64,000 bases of DNA from positions 1,240,001 through 1,304,000 of the forward strand of contig WTXI01000006.1 in assembly GCA_022376515.1 (NCBI GenBank), given 5' to 3'. The stretch's first letter is position 1, and every line of letters begins with the position of its first letter. A program made the translations under genes and the position numbers. A model generated the notes under the pieces. It ran no database searches. It saw only the letters and a list, made by a program, of their open reading frames with translations, and had not been told where the DNA came from. The stretch comes from Lactifluus volemus (Eukaryota > Basidiomycota > Agaricomycetes > Russulales > Russulaceae). Positions 38,081 through 49,340 of this stretch are shown piece by piece.

Positions 38081-38529
38081 ACCTCTTTAGTAATTCCTTA
38101 CATACAGTAGCACCTATTTATTGTTGTCTCAGTTCATCTGCTATTATTAATAGCTTTTTTTTTGCTATTGCTATCCATCTACAGCACTTTTTCATAATGA
38201 TGTGGGATTTGCAAGCAGTCAATTCTCGGTATGACCATTGTGCTCTCTTCACCCTGACTTGTAAATTAGAATGGCTAGCACCTTCTTGGAATAAACGTAG
38301 GCATTTAGCTGAGGCGGTGTACGAGGGCTCAGAGGGTATGAATTCCTGCTTCGTACGAACGGCGAACGGGTAAATGCAGTGGATCACGTGTCACGCACAT
38401 AGATCATGTGATGAGAAGTACAGCCATGGAGTCATTGGAGTGACTCTTTTGTACTCTATCCAATCACGATCACATACAATCAACAAAAAAAAGGACCAAA
38501 GGGAACAAATCGCGCCTCTGGAAAAGAGC
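38081..38529. promoter_or_regulatory. Intergenic region upstream of TSR2
   Basis: AT-rich gap of 449 bp between two plus-strand genes, with T-rich and A-rich runs (about 38150 and 38485). Nothing coding is recognised. Confidence 0.4.
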
Positions 38530-39258
38530 ATGGCATCGACCACTGTAACAGCATCGGCATCTGTATCAACGCCAACACCTGATCCCACCCTCGTCCTCTT
38601 TGCGCGGGGCGTGATCGCACGTCTCGAGTTATGGCCCGCGCTCCGCGTCGCCGTCGAACAAGGTTGGGGCGGACCCGAATCGCGCCAAAAGCGACGTTGG
38701 CTCGCATCCGTCATCGTCGACGCGTTTGAGCAACACTACCGACCTGTCCCCGCTCGACCACCGTCGCCCTCCCCACCTCGCTCTTGTTCCTCCTCCAATT
38801 CGCCTTCTTCCTCTCCTTGCATGATGATGATGACCACCGCCACGACGATAACGAGTGGGATGAATACGGGGATTGAAGTTGGGCCGGCACCGCTGGACGC
38901 AGAGTATATCGCTGTGATACTGGCGCAGGTGGTTGAAGATGAGTTTGATGCTTTGTTTGAGGATGGGAGCATCGAGGCTGTCGCGGCGGATATTGTTGGG
39001 CTGTGGGGAGCTAGCGAGGAGGTTGTGAGGGAATGGGAGAGAAGAGCGGAGGGAGCGCGTGGTAAGAGCGTTAATTTACAGGAGGTGGTGGACGAGGACG
39101 AGTGGGAGGACGAGGAGAGCGAGGGCAGTGGAGACGACGGCGACGGCGGCGAGGAGGTACCGCAACTGATGTCCCCTGTTGTTAGTACGCGGAGATCCGC
39201 AAAGCCCGAACCCGTCGTGGATGACGACGGGTTCACACTGGTACCAAAAAGACGATGA
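38530..39258 (+). CDS. TSR2: Pre-rRNA-processing protein TSR2
   Basis: Escortin-type chaperone that delivers the S26 ribosomal protein to pre-40S particles. A single exon; the ATG at 38530 gives MASTTVTASASVSTPTPD. The WGG domain is clear: ARGVIARLELWPALRVAVEQ directly followed by GWGGPESRQKRRWLASVIVD (about residues 26-67). Then come a low-complexity Pro/Ser and Met/Thr insertion, AEYIAVILAQVVEDEFDALF and DGSIEAVAADIVGLW, completing the helical domain. The acidic tail (DEDEWEDEESEGSGDDGDG) and the end DDDGFTLVPKRR are family-typical. 242 residues, frame intact. It is convergent with the malate dehydrogenase gene across 99 bp. Confidence 0.94.
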   Translation: MASTTVTASASVSTPTPDPTLVLFARGVIARLELWPALRVAVEQGWGGPESRQKRRWLASVIVDAFEQHYRPVPARPPSPSPPRSCSSSNSPSSSPCMMMMTTATTITSGMNTGIEVGPAPLDAEYIAVILAQVVEDEFDALFEDGSIEAVAADIVGLWGASEEVVREWERRAEGARGKSVNLQEVVDEDEWEDEESEGSGDDGDGGEEVPQLMSPVVSTRRSAKPEPVVDDDGFTLVPKRR

Positions 39259-39357
39259 AGCAACCTATTTATTTCCAGCTGCTTAATACCACTCAGATGT
39301 GAACAAAAAGGTCATGTATTAGAGCTATAATTTCAGACGTCTATACAAAGCCGCCAA

Positions 39358-40652
39358 CTATGCAACAAAGGCATAGCCCTTATCAATGTTCGTTTTGAGG
39401 TCGGGCAAGCAAGCCTCGAGCAATTTTTCTTCCGCAGCTGAGATAGGGCCGAGAGGATAGATCTTCTCGACACCGTTTTTCTATGAGAGGGATACTTCAA
39501 TGACACTGCTGAATCAGACTGAACAAAAGACGTACACCGAGTTCCACATTGGTCGAAAAGAAGTCTACTCCCTTATCGGCGAAGAGCCCGCTCTTGACAA
39601 AAGTAGGCGTAATTACACCCTTCTCCCCATTCAAGCCGCGGAGAAGCGCATTTGTGAACTTGGCACCAGCATATGCCATTGAAAGTGTTGCAGAACCTGC
39701 ACCATCCTTCGCCTTGACAACTTCATCACCACCGAATTGTATGCGATAAACGAGCTTATCATAGGTATCTCCGGAAATGGCCTTGCCGTATGGATTCTGG
39801 GAGAGCAGTGGCACGATAGTCGCGCCAGAGTGACCACCTACAACTGGCACAATTGTGTCCTTTGGTTCATTGCCGCTGACCTCACCGAGGAAGCGTGCAG
39901 CCCGAACGACATCAAGGGTGGTCACCCCGAAGACGCGACGGGGGTCAAAGACACCGGCCTTCTCAAGCGTCCTCGCAACAATGGGCACAGTCGAGTTTAC
40001 GGGGTTTGAGATGACCAGAATATGTGCTTCCGGAGCTACCCGACCGACTGAGGCGGCCAGGTCCCGAACGATTGATGCGTTGGTCTACATGAAGACAGTT
40101 AGAGAAGTGGGTCAGAACCAGCTTCTGACACACACATTGAAGAGGTCATCACGGGTCATCTAAATGCAGATTAAGTAGATTCCAGCAAATGTTTAAGAGA
40201 AAAGCTTACGCCAGGCTGCGAGGGTAAACGTAAGACTGACAGCACCAAATCCCAATATGAGAGTTAAAACATACCTTTCTGGGAACGCCTGCGGGAATAA
40301 CAACGACCTTGACTCCCTCAAGAGCTTCATCGAGCTGGTCAGCTGTGAAGCCTTTGACCTGATACAGCGCACGCGAACCGAGGTTGATGAATATACGCAG
40401 CTAGCATTGTACAGGACGACATACCAAGCTGCCGGTGTCAATGTGGCTGACATCTGCAGCCACACCAGGTGCACCACGAATATCGTAAAGGTTGAGAGAG
40501 GATACAAGAGGATTAGTTTTGAGGAGCAAAGAGAGCGGCTGGCCAATTCCTCCACCGGCACCAAGCACAGCAACTTTTGTTTGCCGTGGGGAGCTCGTGG
40601 AGAAGGCACGGGTTTGGTTTGACAAAAGGCGGGTGACGGAGCGAGCGTACAT
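39358..40652 (-). CDS. MDH1: Malate dehydrogenase, mitochondrial
   Basis: NAD-dependent malate to oxaloacetate conversion in the TCA cycle. The start ATG at 40652 gives [17 protein letters not shown], a matrix-targeting leader that ends before [20 protein letters not shown], the NAD-binding GxGGxGxP loop. Further exons give [91 protein letters not shown], the catalytic His motif [18 protein letters not shown], and [20 protein letters not shown]. After a last intron (about 39485-39535) comes [19 protein letters not shown], stop 39358-39360. Introns at about 40085-40150, 40170-40275 and 40395-40430 split the gene. Length and motifs are normal. It is divergent from the zinc-finger gene. Confidence 0.94.
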
Positions 40653-41580
40653 AGGTAGTGTAGTGTGTGCTGGCAAGAAAAGATTGACCGGTCCCTGTCA
40701 AGCAACGGACGAACCAAAGGTCGGGCCTGTCGGAGTTGAACCACAACACGCAATTTCCCGGTATCTTCTTTCTCTCGAGCCAACCTAGCGGGCTCTATCT
40801 TCTCGCGAGCAACTTACACAACTCGGATGCTGTGCTCGTTTGCCACATTACACTCGTGGTCAAGGTGTACCTACGCGAACGTGTTTCCATTGTTTTCCTC
40901 TTGTGTTCAAATCTCCGCACTCCGACATCTTGAATCTCAGACATCATCACGAGCTATTGTCTTGGTAATCTCTTTCACCTCCTTCGTCGTCGGTGCAGAC
41001 TACAACTGGTATCTCGGACGATGCAACGTTTCGTTCCAATCTATTCTATGAAAGATGATCTCATCGCCTGCCATACATATCTTGGTTTATTTTTCGACTC
41101 CGACCTACACCTATCGGATGCACAAAAGCTACCAACTATTGGCTGAGGCCACCAGATCCACGAAAACAGGAAAGTGGTCCACAAAGGGATCCAGAAATGG
41201 CAGATTTTTTCCATTTGTCATTTCTCCTTTGTGGATCACTTTCCCGTTTCTGTGAATTCGGTGGCCTCACCCGATCGTTTGTAGCCTTTTGTAGGCGTCG
41301 CTGTTCCCTTGACACATCCGGCAACTTTGCCTGAGGGCGCGCTGTGGGTCCTCCCAAACTTCCCTTTCCTGGGTGTTTGGACCGTAGGCGCACTCTATGA
41401 GACGCCTCGGCAACACCGGCAGACTCCCTGCACAGGCCTCCCGAAGTGCTTAAATACGACCGTCTTCCCCCCCTTCTAACCCAGCTACGAGCACTTCTTC
41501 TCCACCTACGAGAAATTCCCCCCTCACCTATATCCCCTCTTTCTCTCTCAATCATCTAACTATCACTTCTGATACGCCCA
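40653..41580. promoter_or_regulatory. Divergent intergenic region (MDH / zinc-finger gene)
   Basis: About 930 bp containing the inverted-repeat element at 41145-41268 and a pyrimidine-rich stretch just before 41581. No gene is supported in it. Confidence 0.45.
41145..41268. repeat. Imperfect hairpin (MITE/foldback-like), terminal GAGGCCACC
   Basis: The left end GAGGCCACCAGATCCACG mirrors the right end, which reads GAGGCCACCGAATTCACAG on the other strand. Pairing continues inward through AGGAAAGTGGTCCACAAAGG against GGGAAAGTGATCCACAAAGG. Arms of about 55 bp enclose a T-rich centre. No clear target-site duplication is seen. Confidence 0.7.
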
Positions 41581-42850
41581 ATGGCAGACAGCGTGACGAC
41601 CAACGCGTCCCCTTCTACTTTTTGCCCGGACTGTGGACAGACACTATCCCGTCCGTTTGACATCAAGCGACACAGGAGAACCAGCATCCTACGGGGGAGA
41701 AGTCAAGTATGTCGGTTGCAGACACCAAATGGCCTCATGACTGATTCTTTAGCAATAGGTTCCAATGCCCAAAGCCTGGGTGTCCATACAAAGCAGACCA
41801 AAAGAGCAACTTGCGTGCTCACTTGAAATCTATACAGTTCGTCGTACTAATTTGGACTCCTTTACCTCGACTAAGTGTTGTTTCAGTTCCAAAATACCAC
41901 AATATGTTTGTCCCGAATGTGGGGAACGTCACAGGGATCATGCGATGCTCATTCGCCACCGAAAGAGCGTGCATAATTACCAACCATATCACACCGATGC
42001 GTATTTGGCAAAACAGGCGTCCAAGAACGGACAAGTGGAGGTTGTCCCTAAAGTTGTCTCGACAAAGACCCGTGGAAAACGGGCTGCAAGGGCTGCTCCT
42101 TACAGTCTGCCGGCCACCCTTTCGTCGCCTGTCACACCGGTAAAGGTGCCCGAAAAGGTCTCCTACCATGATGACTTTTGGAAAGCACTCATCGCTCTTG
42201 CGCGCCTGAGCGCTGTCAAGCCACACGACTCTCAGGACGTGCAGATACACCTCCCCGCCACTACTCTGCCTGGCTGTGATACTCCCGGCATTCACCAACC
42301 TGCCCCTAATGCCCCCGTCCAGGATGTGGCGTCAGCCCAATTTCAGTCTTTCACATCCGAGGACGTGAAGCATGACAACTCTTACTTGTTACTTAACCCC
42401 CAACTGGACATTTCAACCCAGTGCCAAGCTCCTGCGCTTCCCTCTACACAAGGGGACTACGCGGTCTCTGCCGGATCATCCTATCCCGGGTACCCCATTA
42501 CTAATGCGACTGCTTTCCCTCCTACATCGTTCGGACCCCTCGCCCTCCCAGAGTTGGGCTTTCGATACCACCCTAATGAATCCCTTATGAGCTCGTATAA
42601 CAGTATTCCTTCTTCGTTTACACCAGGTGGCACCACCCTCCAGACAGAACCCCCGTTCTATTCCACTACTCCGGAGGTCCCATTCTTTCCTTCAAGCTAT
42701 GGGCCAGATGCCTATTCCGAGCCGCGATCTTGGCCCGACTGGACAAACGCCTCGTCGTCCACGGCTGCAGCGCCCTTTTCTCACTTTGATCTTGTCTCAC
42801 CTGAGGTGGACCAAGGCTTCAATACTTGGCATCAGTCGAACACGTTTTGA
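41581..42850 (+). CDS. C2H2 zinc-finger transcription-factor-like protein
   Basis: The start MADSVTTNASPSTF at 41581 leads directly to finger 1 (FCPDCGQTLSRPFDIKRH), with a TGEK-like linker readable in a neighbouring frame near 41690. An intron (about 41705-41758) leads to finger 2 (FQCPKPGCPYKADQKSNLRA, then HLKSIH), and another (41837-41885) to finger 3 (YVCPECGERHRDHAMLIRHR, then KSVH). The remaining 300 residues are a Pro/Ser/Thr/Gln-rich region likely to serve in activation (YPITNATAFPPTSFG, WPDWTNASSSTAAAPF), stop at 42850. A nuclear DNA-binding role is inferred from the three fingers; targets are unknown. One frame inconsistency lies between finger 1 and its linker. Confidence 0.85.
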
Positions 42851-43807
42851 GCCACCATCTTTGCTGCCAATGACATCCTCACCAACAATTCTATTATTCC
42901 TTACTCTATCCAAGTTTTATCCATTATTGCATATATTCAAGTTACCCACCACCAGTACCCACTCCCACATTTACTATTCGCGCATCTGACTTATTTTCGT
43001 TATTTCGAGCCCTGCATCGGACGCTACTACCGCCAGAAGTACCCCTTGGACTCTAGTCTCTTTCATTTCATTTCTGGTTTTTCTACGCAGTGCTACTGGG
43101 ACATCTTCAAGTTTCACATTGTACTACATCATTTACCGTGTCTCCGCATTCCATTCCATATCTACATTTTAGGGTCGTTTCTCGCATCACATAGATTTGC
43201 ACATGGTCAGCTACGTAGATGTTCAATATCAGGATTTCATTGTTCCATGCATGCCAATTGGTGCCGACGCGGAAGTCTATGACTTGAACTTGGTGAAGCG
43301 CCCAATGGTCGGGCGTTACCGGGATGTCGGGGGGTGACCTCATACTGGTACCTCACCAAGTTACTTATTGTAGTTAGGGTTCTCCTTACGTTACTAACAA
43401 GGACTCGGACACAGTACATCCCGGCTAAAAAACGCAGAACGCCTACTCCATGTGCTGTGTTTTTTTATTTTCAATTCTATTAGGGGCTTTCCTTACTTGG
43501 CGTGTTCCGACTTTTCAGCAAAGCCGGACCTTCGAGAAGAGGAAAGTGAGACGAAGACGCTAATGATGGACCGGACCAGCCCCCTCTAGTCCCATCCGCG
43601 CACTACTCTACGTCAACCAAAACAAGATTGGTGGGGTACATCATTCTTATCTAAAAGAAATCTCGGATCCCATTTAGTGACATCGCTCCCGCACCGAGCG
43701 GCGATGCATATATCTTGGGGGATGTGCCGGCACCTTCATCCCCCACCCACCCATCTCCTCTCTTCCATCTCCGCGACAGTAAAGAACGTCGATTACCCTG
43801 CACACAA
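42851..43807. other. Intergenic, no gene supported
   Basis: About 950 bp, AT-rich just after the zinc-finger stop. Short frames on both strands lack motifs. It marks the passage from the conserved region to the duplicated region. Confidence 0.5.
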
Positions 43808-45518
43808 TGTTTGCTCCCAAGACTGCCGCGCAGAGTGAGTCTCCTGTCCGTTCCAAGTCCAAGTTGAGCAGGGTAAGCCTAGACTAAAAGAACACGTGTG
43901 AAAAATGCGGAGCTCGGTTAACAATACCCCTATCCTTTTATTTGTAGCTTCCCAAAGCCACAGCGTACCTTTCGCTGATGGCTGCGCCATGTCTAGACGA
44001 CTTTACCATCCTTCGAGGTTTAGGAGACGGATCATCTGGGACGGTGTATCTTGTGCGGGAGAACGACACGCATGGCCTCTACGCACTCAAGGCGATTCCG
44101 AAACGCAACCTTTGTGGAACACAGTTTGAGGTCGAGACAGTCATGGCTGAACGAAATGCGCTTCTTGACTTGCGCGGGGACGATTTCATCCTGCAGTTAC
44201 GTGCTTGCTTCCACGACAGCAAGTATTATTACCTAGTCACGGTGCGTGTTGAGACAGCATGGATTCACATGGCTTATACTCACGATCAATGGAAGGAATA
44301 TCACCCTTGCGGGGATCTCCACACGTTGCTTCTGCTGAAAGGCTCGTCGAGGAATGTTGTTCAGTTCTATATGGCAGAACTCGTACGTGCTTCTTTATCA
44401 CAATCCTTTTGCTCGTCAGCTGATTGGTGTCTATCAGCTTTTGGCGCTCGAGCATACGCACCGAAAAAGAATCGTTCATAGAGATGTCAAGCCCGAGAAC
44501 GTGTTTATCGATAATGATGGGCACGTTATTCTGGGGGACTTTGGCCTTGCACGCAAGCTTCGTGCAAAGGAAGACACCGTCTCGATAGATGATATGTTCG
44601 GCACGCCCGCGTATACCCCCCCGGAAATATTCACCGGCGAGCCGTACGGTCGCGAAGTTGATCTCTGGGCGTTTGGAGTAATGTTGTATGAACTGATCAC
44701 TGGAAAGGTGAGATCTGTCTTCCCTTGATATCCGGATAAGTCGCCGACTTCTCCTTCAGGAAGCGTTCAAGTCAGATAAGGTCTGCCAGGATGATCCGAC
44801 TTGGCTTGCCCATCTGGCTCGATGCATCCTGCACGACGAATTAGAAGCAAGTCCTCATCTCACTCCGGACTCCACTGACCTCATCGGAAAGGTAGGTCCG
44901 GCCGTTCGAGATTCTTTGATCCTTCCTGATGCGCAGTGTAGTTACTGCGCAAGTGCCCCAAGGCCCGACTTCGTAACTTCGATGAAATCAAACAGCATCC
45001 ATTCTTTTATGGAATGTCAGTTTCCCGTTGCACGTCCTGCTTCCCTGGCTTTGAACTGATTGAGAACCTAGTGACTGGGACATGCTTTCAAATCGATTAG
45101 TGGCCCCACCGTGGATACCTGTCATCGGCGGTGCTAATGACCTCGGCCCCGATCGGAGTGCCCTGCCCTTACCGCTGGGAAGCCCTATAGCGCAGAGGAT
45201 GACCCTATTCGTGGTCTTTCATTCCGATTTTCTCCTGTGGCTTTGACGCCAACATGTCAGCGCCACCAGCGAGTGTTCCATTCGCTTGGAGATGCTCTCC
45301 CTGCGGTAGCCAACTGGGTTGAGGGTAGCGCACCCGTCCTGGAAGTATCCTCGTCGTCGTCGTGTACGGGCGACGGATCATATGATGTCCTGCCAGATGC
45401 GGGAAAGTGCTACTCTCTCAGCTTGCACCGACCCGCTATAAACAGGAAGAGGCTGTTACCACTAGGACGCTGGGTGAAAAACGCTTTTCGAAGACGATCG
45501 GATGCCTCAAAATGTTGA
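43808..45518 (+). CDS. AGC-type serine/threonine protein kinase
   Basis: A possible first exon MFAPKTAAQ at 43808 is followed by the exon with MAAPCLDDFTILRGLGDG at 43978 (the safer start). Kinase motifs in order: GLGDGSSGTVYLV (Gly loop), YALKAIPKRN (Lys), VMAERNALLDL, EYHPCGDLHTLLLLKG, RIVHRDVKPENVFID (catalytic loop), HVILGDFGLARKL (DFG), FGTPAYTPPEIFTGEPYG (PPE in place of APE), VDLWAFGVMLYELITGK, KARLRNFDEIKQHPFF. The C-terminal extension DWDMLSNRLVAPPWIP and DDPIRGLSFRFSP matches an AGC tail with a hydrophobic-like motif. Introns near 44242-44295, 44383-44439, 44708-44758, 44892-44936 and 45018-45071. A C-run slip near 45155 throws the tail out of frame relative to the copy at 52,970. 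The stop of the final frame is 45518. The substrate is unknown. Confidence 0.8.
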
Positions 45519-46540
45519 AGATTTAGGGCACCCGTTTCAACTGGCATCTCATCATTAACCTATGGTTATGGGACGTATCCATCATATGTAGGCCCTATTA
45601 CTATCACTGCAGGGTTCTTTCTCACGTTGGATACCATCCCTTTTAGGATAGGCTCTGCACTCTCTTCGGTTCTTCTATTCCAAAGCCTTTGTACCGATTT
45701 CCAAGGAAAAAGGGACGACGGGCGCAGGACCATGTCGCGACTTGTGGGATACGGACAGCGGGATAGGGCCTTACAGAACTATGGTACATAGCCTGGAAGG
45801 GAGATGCCACTGATACATCGCTTCGGTAGTACACGTAAGGGAGGATAACATTATGTCGGGAGTGTTGGGACATGTTGCTCTGCGCTTACAGAGCAGTGGA
45901 GGAACGTAGAATGTAGTTGAAGACGAGGGGAAGTCGCCGGGCAGAAGACGTAGATTTTTGTCTCCCATTGTAGCCACCACCTCACAAGCCAAACACTTAC
46001 TTGCACCACTGGATATATGGACCTTTAGACTTGCTTGTCGCGCTCGAACTCAGCACATGGGATTACTTGGTCTACTGAGATGACCAGTGGCACGTGACGT
46101 CCAGCGAGTCCTGATCCGGCAAAAAGTCACTGGATGCAGGGTAGGAAACAGGAACAGGAACAAACGACTCGAGTTCCCGCCACCACTCGCAAACCCTTTC
46201 GTCCTATCTATGGACAACGTGTTTTAAATTTACCCCTGGGAATTGAGCCAAACTGCAACAACATACACACCTTAAGGCTTGAAGTCCCACGCGCGAAATG
46301 CCCACAGTGACGGGTACTATCAGCTGTCAAAAAGTGGTGGGTGTCTAGTATCGAGTCCCCTACTTGACGCTGAGACACGCTAAAATTCCTAATCGCGAAC
46401 AATCCCCATTTATTCGAATCACTTGCAGCGCCTTGATAGGTTTGTAGTCACAATTTTACTCATGACCCCAGATAGATAACGTACCCACGGAATGCCGCCG
46501 CACGTACTGTAGTTGGATTCAGCTGAAATTACTCAACATC
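45519..46540. repeat. Block R, copy 1 (non-coding duplicated segment)
   Basis: The non-coding sequence 3' of the kinase recurs at about 53393-54480 and 61136-62310 with small indels. Shared landmarks include GATTTAGGGCACCCGT, TCTCCCATTGTAGCCACCAC, AACAGGAACAAACGAC, CTACCCCTGGGA-like text and CTGTCAAAAAGTGG. Its second half (about 46090-46540) is also repeated at 48820-49340. Short frames within it are not supported as genes. Confidence 0.85.
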
Positions 46541-46683
46541 TAAATTGTATAAATTCATTTCACAGAAGGTGCCCATGAGGTATCAGTTTAAATCTAAAAA
46601 AGACAAATTGATGAAATGGAGGAGAAGCCTCCTAAGTTAGCACCAACCTTCCCGAGACGCATCGTTTGCGCCAGACTTGCACA

Positions 46684-48108
46684 ATGAAAACAAGCCTCCC
46701 AGATCTCCCTTTTACGAATTACGCAAAGGCAGAGCTCAATCCCTTCGCACATAGTTCCGCCAAATCGGGTGCACGAACGTATCCTAGGACCGATCTTAAG
46801 ACCTTCGCGCATTGGGCCTCCTTCCCCGAAGACATTCACCGAGCCGTCCAATCTGCAACCACACGCGCCAATTTGCCTTCTATTCCATTTACTGTCGAGG
46901 CCCCGACAAAGACAACGTTTGTGGAAAACGAAGAAAAGCTTCGTGCTCACGCAGTGTTCGCATTACATAACCCGGTTGAAGAAGTGTTGGACAAGCTTGG
47001 GGTGAAGGGAATGTTCACGATGCCAGGCGGCGGCAATGCCGCAATTGTAGGAGATCCGGATTTCTCGTGGGTCACGAACACACAACAGCACCCGAAAGTT
47101 ATCGTACGCGTTATAAGTCATTATATGTGTACCCGCCGTTAAACCCCGCTGGTGTAGATTGAGTACAAAACTTGGTGGGCGGCGAATCTGGTGCATATTG
47201 TTGCTGCTTTTAATGGTACTCGTAGCGACACTCTCAGCAAACAGTCCTTGCACGCTCTCCAACAGATCTACGGATATATGACCTTCAACGAGAACAAATT
47301 TGGTATCCTTACCAATTGGCAGCGTGCCTTGTTCCTGCGCCGCGCTGAAAAGACCCTTGAGTACTACCTCGTCGAACTAGATGGACCTATCTCGATGCTG
47401 AAAGCGTGGGTCGGCATGGTGTTGCTTGCGGAGGCGACTGGCTCTATGCATCCCCTACCATCTCCTCTGCTCCTCCAGATCGAAACTTCGGAACCTCAGC
47501 GGCTGCCTGGAAGGAACGGAAAGAATCTGCTGAGAACGTCAAGAGTACCATATGCTGCCCATCAATAGCAATCACCAGCGTCTCCCTCTTGACTTTCGCT
47601 TCTGTCGCTTTGACCTCAGCTCCGCTCGCCGTGCAGAAAAGGGTTGTGTGGTAACCGCGCGATTACTATCATCATCCATCGGGAAGCGTCACCTCCATGT
47701 TGTCTGCAAAGTTGTCGATGGCTTGCGCTATCCCGATGCAGCAATTTTGCTAGATGATGAAGCCCGCGCCTATGCGGCTCTGCAAAACCTCCAAGGCAAG
47801 GTGATCCCCACACTGTACGGCTTCTACGAAGTTTGGGGTATTCTGCAGCTCCTTGCTCTGGAACTGTTGGTAATGCCATTCTTGAAGGCGAAGAAATCGA
47901 CCAGTCACTTCGCACGAAGATGAAGGCGGCTCTCCAACACATTCACGATGCTGGGTACATCCACGGCGACATCGCACGTCGTAACTTTTGTAGCACGGAA
48001 AGTGGTGACGTTTTCTTGGTGGACTTGGAGACATGTCGACCCTGTGGGAACCCATCCGAGCTGGTCGATGAGATGAATGAAGTAGACGGTTGTAGGTTCT
48101 ATGTCTGA
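46684..48108 (+). CDS. PD-(D/E)XK-like domain plus protein-kinase-like domain, uncharacterised
   Basis: The ATG at 46684 gives MKTSLPDLPFTNYAKAEL. The first part has GDPDFSWVTNTQQHPKV and, after an intron (about 47105-47157), EYKTWWAANLVHIVAAF. The spaced Asp and Glu-x-Lys resemble a PD-(D/E)XK nuclease-fold active site. The second part has VCKVVDGLRYPDAAILLDDE (possible kinase Lys and helix C), VIPTLYGFYEVWG, LRTKMKAALQHIHDAGYIHG, DIARRNFC (catalytic-loop-like HGD) and DVFLVDLETC (DFG-like). One-base shifts occur near 47425, 47550 and 47860. Nuclease-fold plus kinase-like fusions are known in fungal Crinkler-type and related proteins, so an effector or intragenomic-conflict role is possible, but this is inference. 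Direct repeats flank the gene. Confidence 0.65.
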
Positions 48109-48819
48109 CTGTCACTTGCATAGGAAGTCTCACGTATACGTTTCAAAGTAGAGGTATTACTTGTTGGCTGTTTATTATACATTACGTTTTGGGCAACAGA
48201 GATTAGGCGAAATGCTTGTTGTTACTAGGTCTCGAAATAGGCACGTGTGAGCAAACTGATGAAGTCGATGATGACCACACCGTAAGCCAAAATGAGTCGG
48301 CGTCATGTGGTGACGACGAGGAAGAGTAAACTGAGCGTCGAAAATATATTAGTTTCGATATTAGGCGCAGCGGACTGCCATCTGGTCCTCTGTAAAGCGT
48401 GTGCAAATACAATGTTCGAAGACCGCTCATGACGCCGAAGGATGGTATAAGTCGCCGATAAAAAATCCGTAGCAGTGTCGTGCTGAATGACTTTAAGTGA
48501 CCCTGGTTTGGTAAAGGAAACAGGGAGGGTGATGCCTGGCATTTTACTGCAGGGATTAGGCAGATAATGAATATAACGATTTAGAAAAACTCAAATATGG
48601 GGTGCATTTTATACACCGAGATACGTCTGAAGAGCGTCTAGCGTCGGGAGTATCGATGGGTGTATGATTAAGTCCTGTGCCTGATCGTCGCCTTAATATA
48701 CGGATAATCCTCGTAAGTGGATGTAGCACCGAGAGAAAGAGCGGTAAGTGGAACCATCTGTATGACCATGTCAACAGCGTAATTAGGTGGAGTAACTGTT
48801 GATCGGGCAAAAGTAGTGG
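48109..48819. other. Unique intergenic segment, no gene supported
   Basis: About 700 bp between the kinase-like gene and the second copy of the block R tail. Minus-strand frames here (48303-48542, 48556-48822) show no motifs. Confidence 0.45.
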
Positions 48820-49340
48820 CACGTGACGCCCGAGTCCTAATTCGGCAAATAATCATCAGCTGTAGGGAACAGGAACAAACGACTTGGAGTCTCCACCGCC
48901 ACTACTCGCAAAACCCTTTCCTCCTAGCTATGGACAACAACGTGATTTAATTTACCCCTGGGAATTCATACACGGCTTGAAGCTTGAAGTCCCGCGGGTA
49001 ATATCAGCTGTCAAAAAGTGGTGGGTGTCTCTGGAGTTATCGAGTCTCCCACTTGACGCTGAGACACGCTAAAATTCCCAATCAGTGGCGCTCGCTAAAC
49101 AATCCCAATGGATTTCTCGGAACGTACTTTCCGTTGCTCTGCCAGGTTGTTGGTATGTCGGAAACGAGGGATTCGATCGCCGGTAAATGGCTCACTTACG
49201 GATCACATGCAGCGCCCTGTTAGGTTTGAGTCTCAATTTTACTCTTCAACCCAGATAGATAACGTACTGTTGAGCGTATTATCGATGACATGAAGCGCCG
49301 TAGCAGTTGGATTCCGCTGAACTTACTCCTAGCCTCCAGT
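48820..49340. repeat. Tail of block R, second direct copy
   Basis: Repeats about 46090-46540 in the same orientation: CCCGAGTCCTAATTCGGCAA, AACAGGAACAAACGAC, ACCCCTGGGAATTCA, TCAGCTGTCAAAAAGTGGTG and GACGCTGAGACACGCTAAAA occur in the same order. With the first copy it brackets the gene at 46684-48108. It then leads into the upstream region of the first DUF6533-like gene. Confidence 0.85.
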
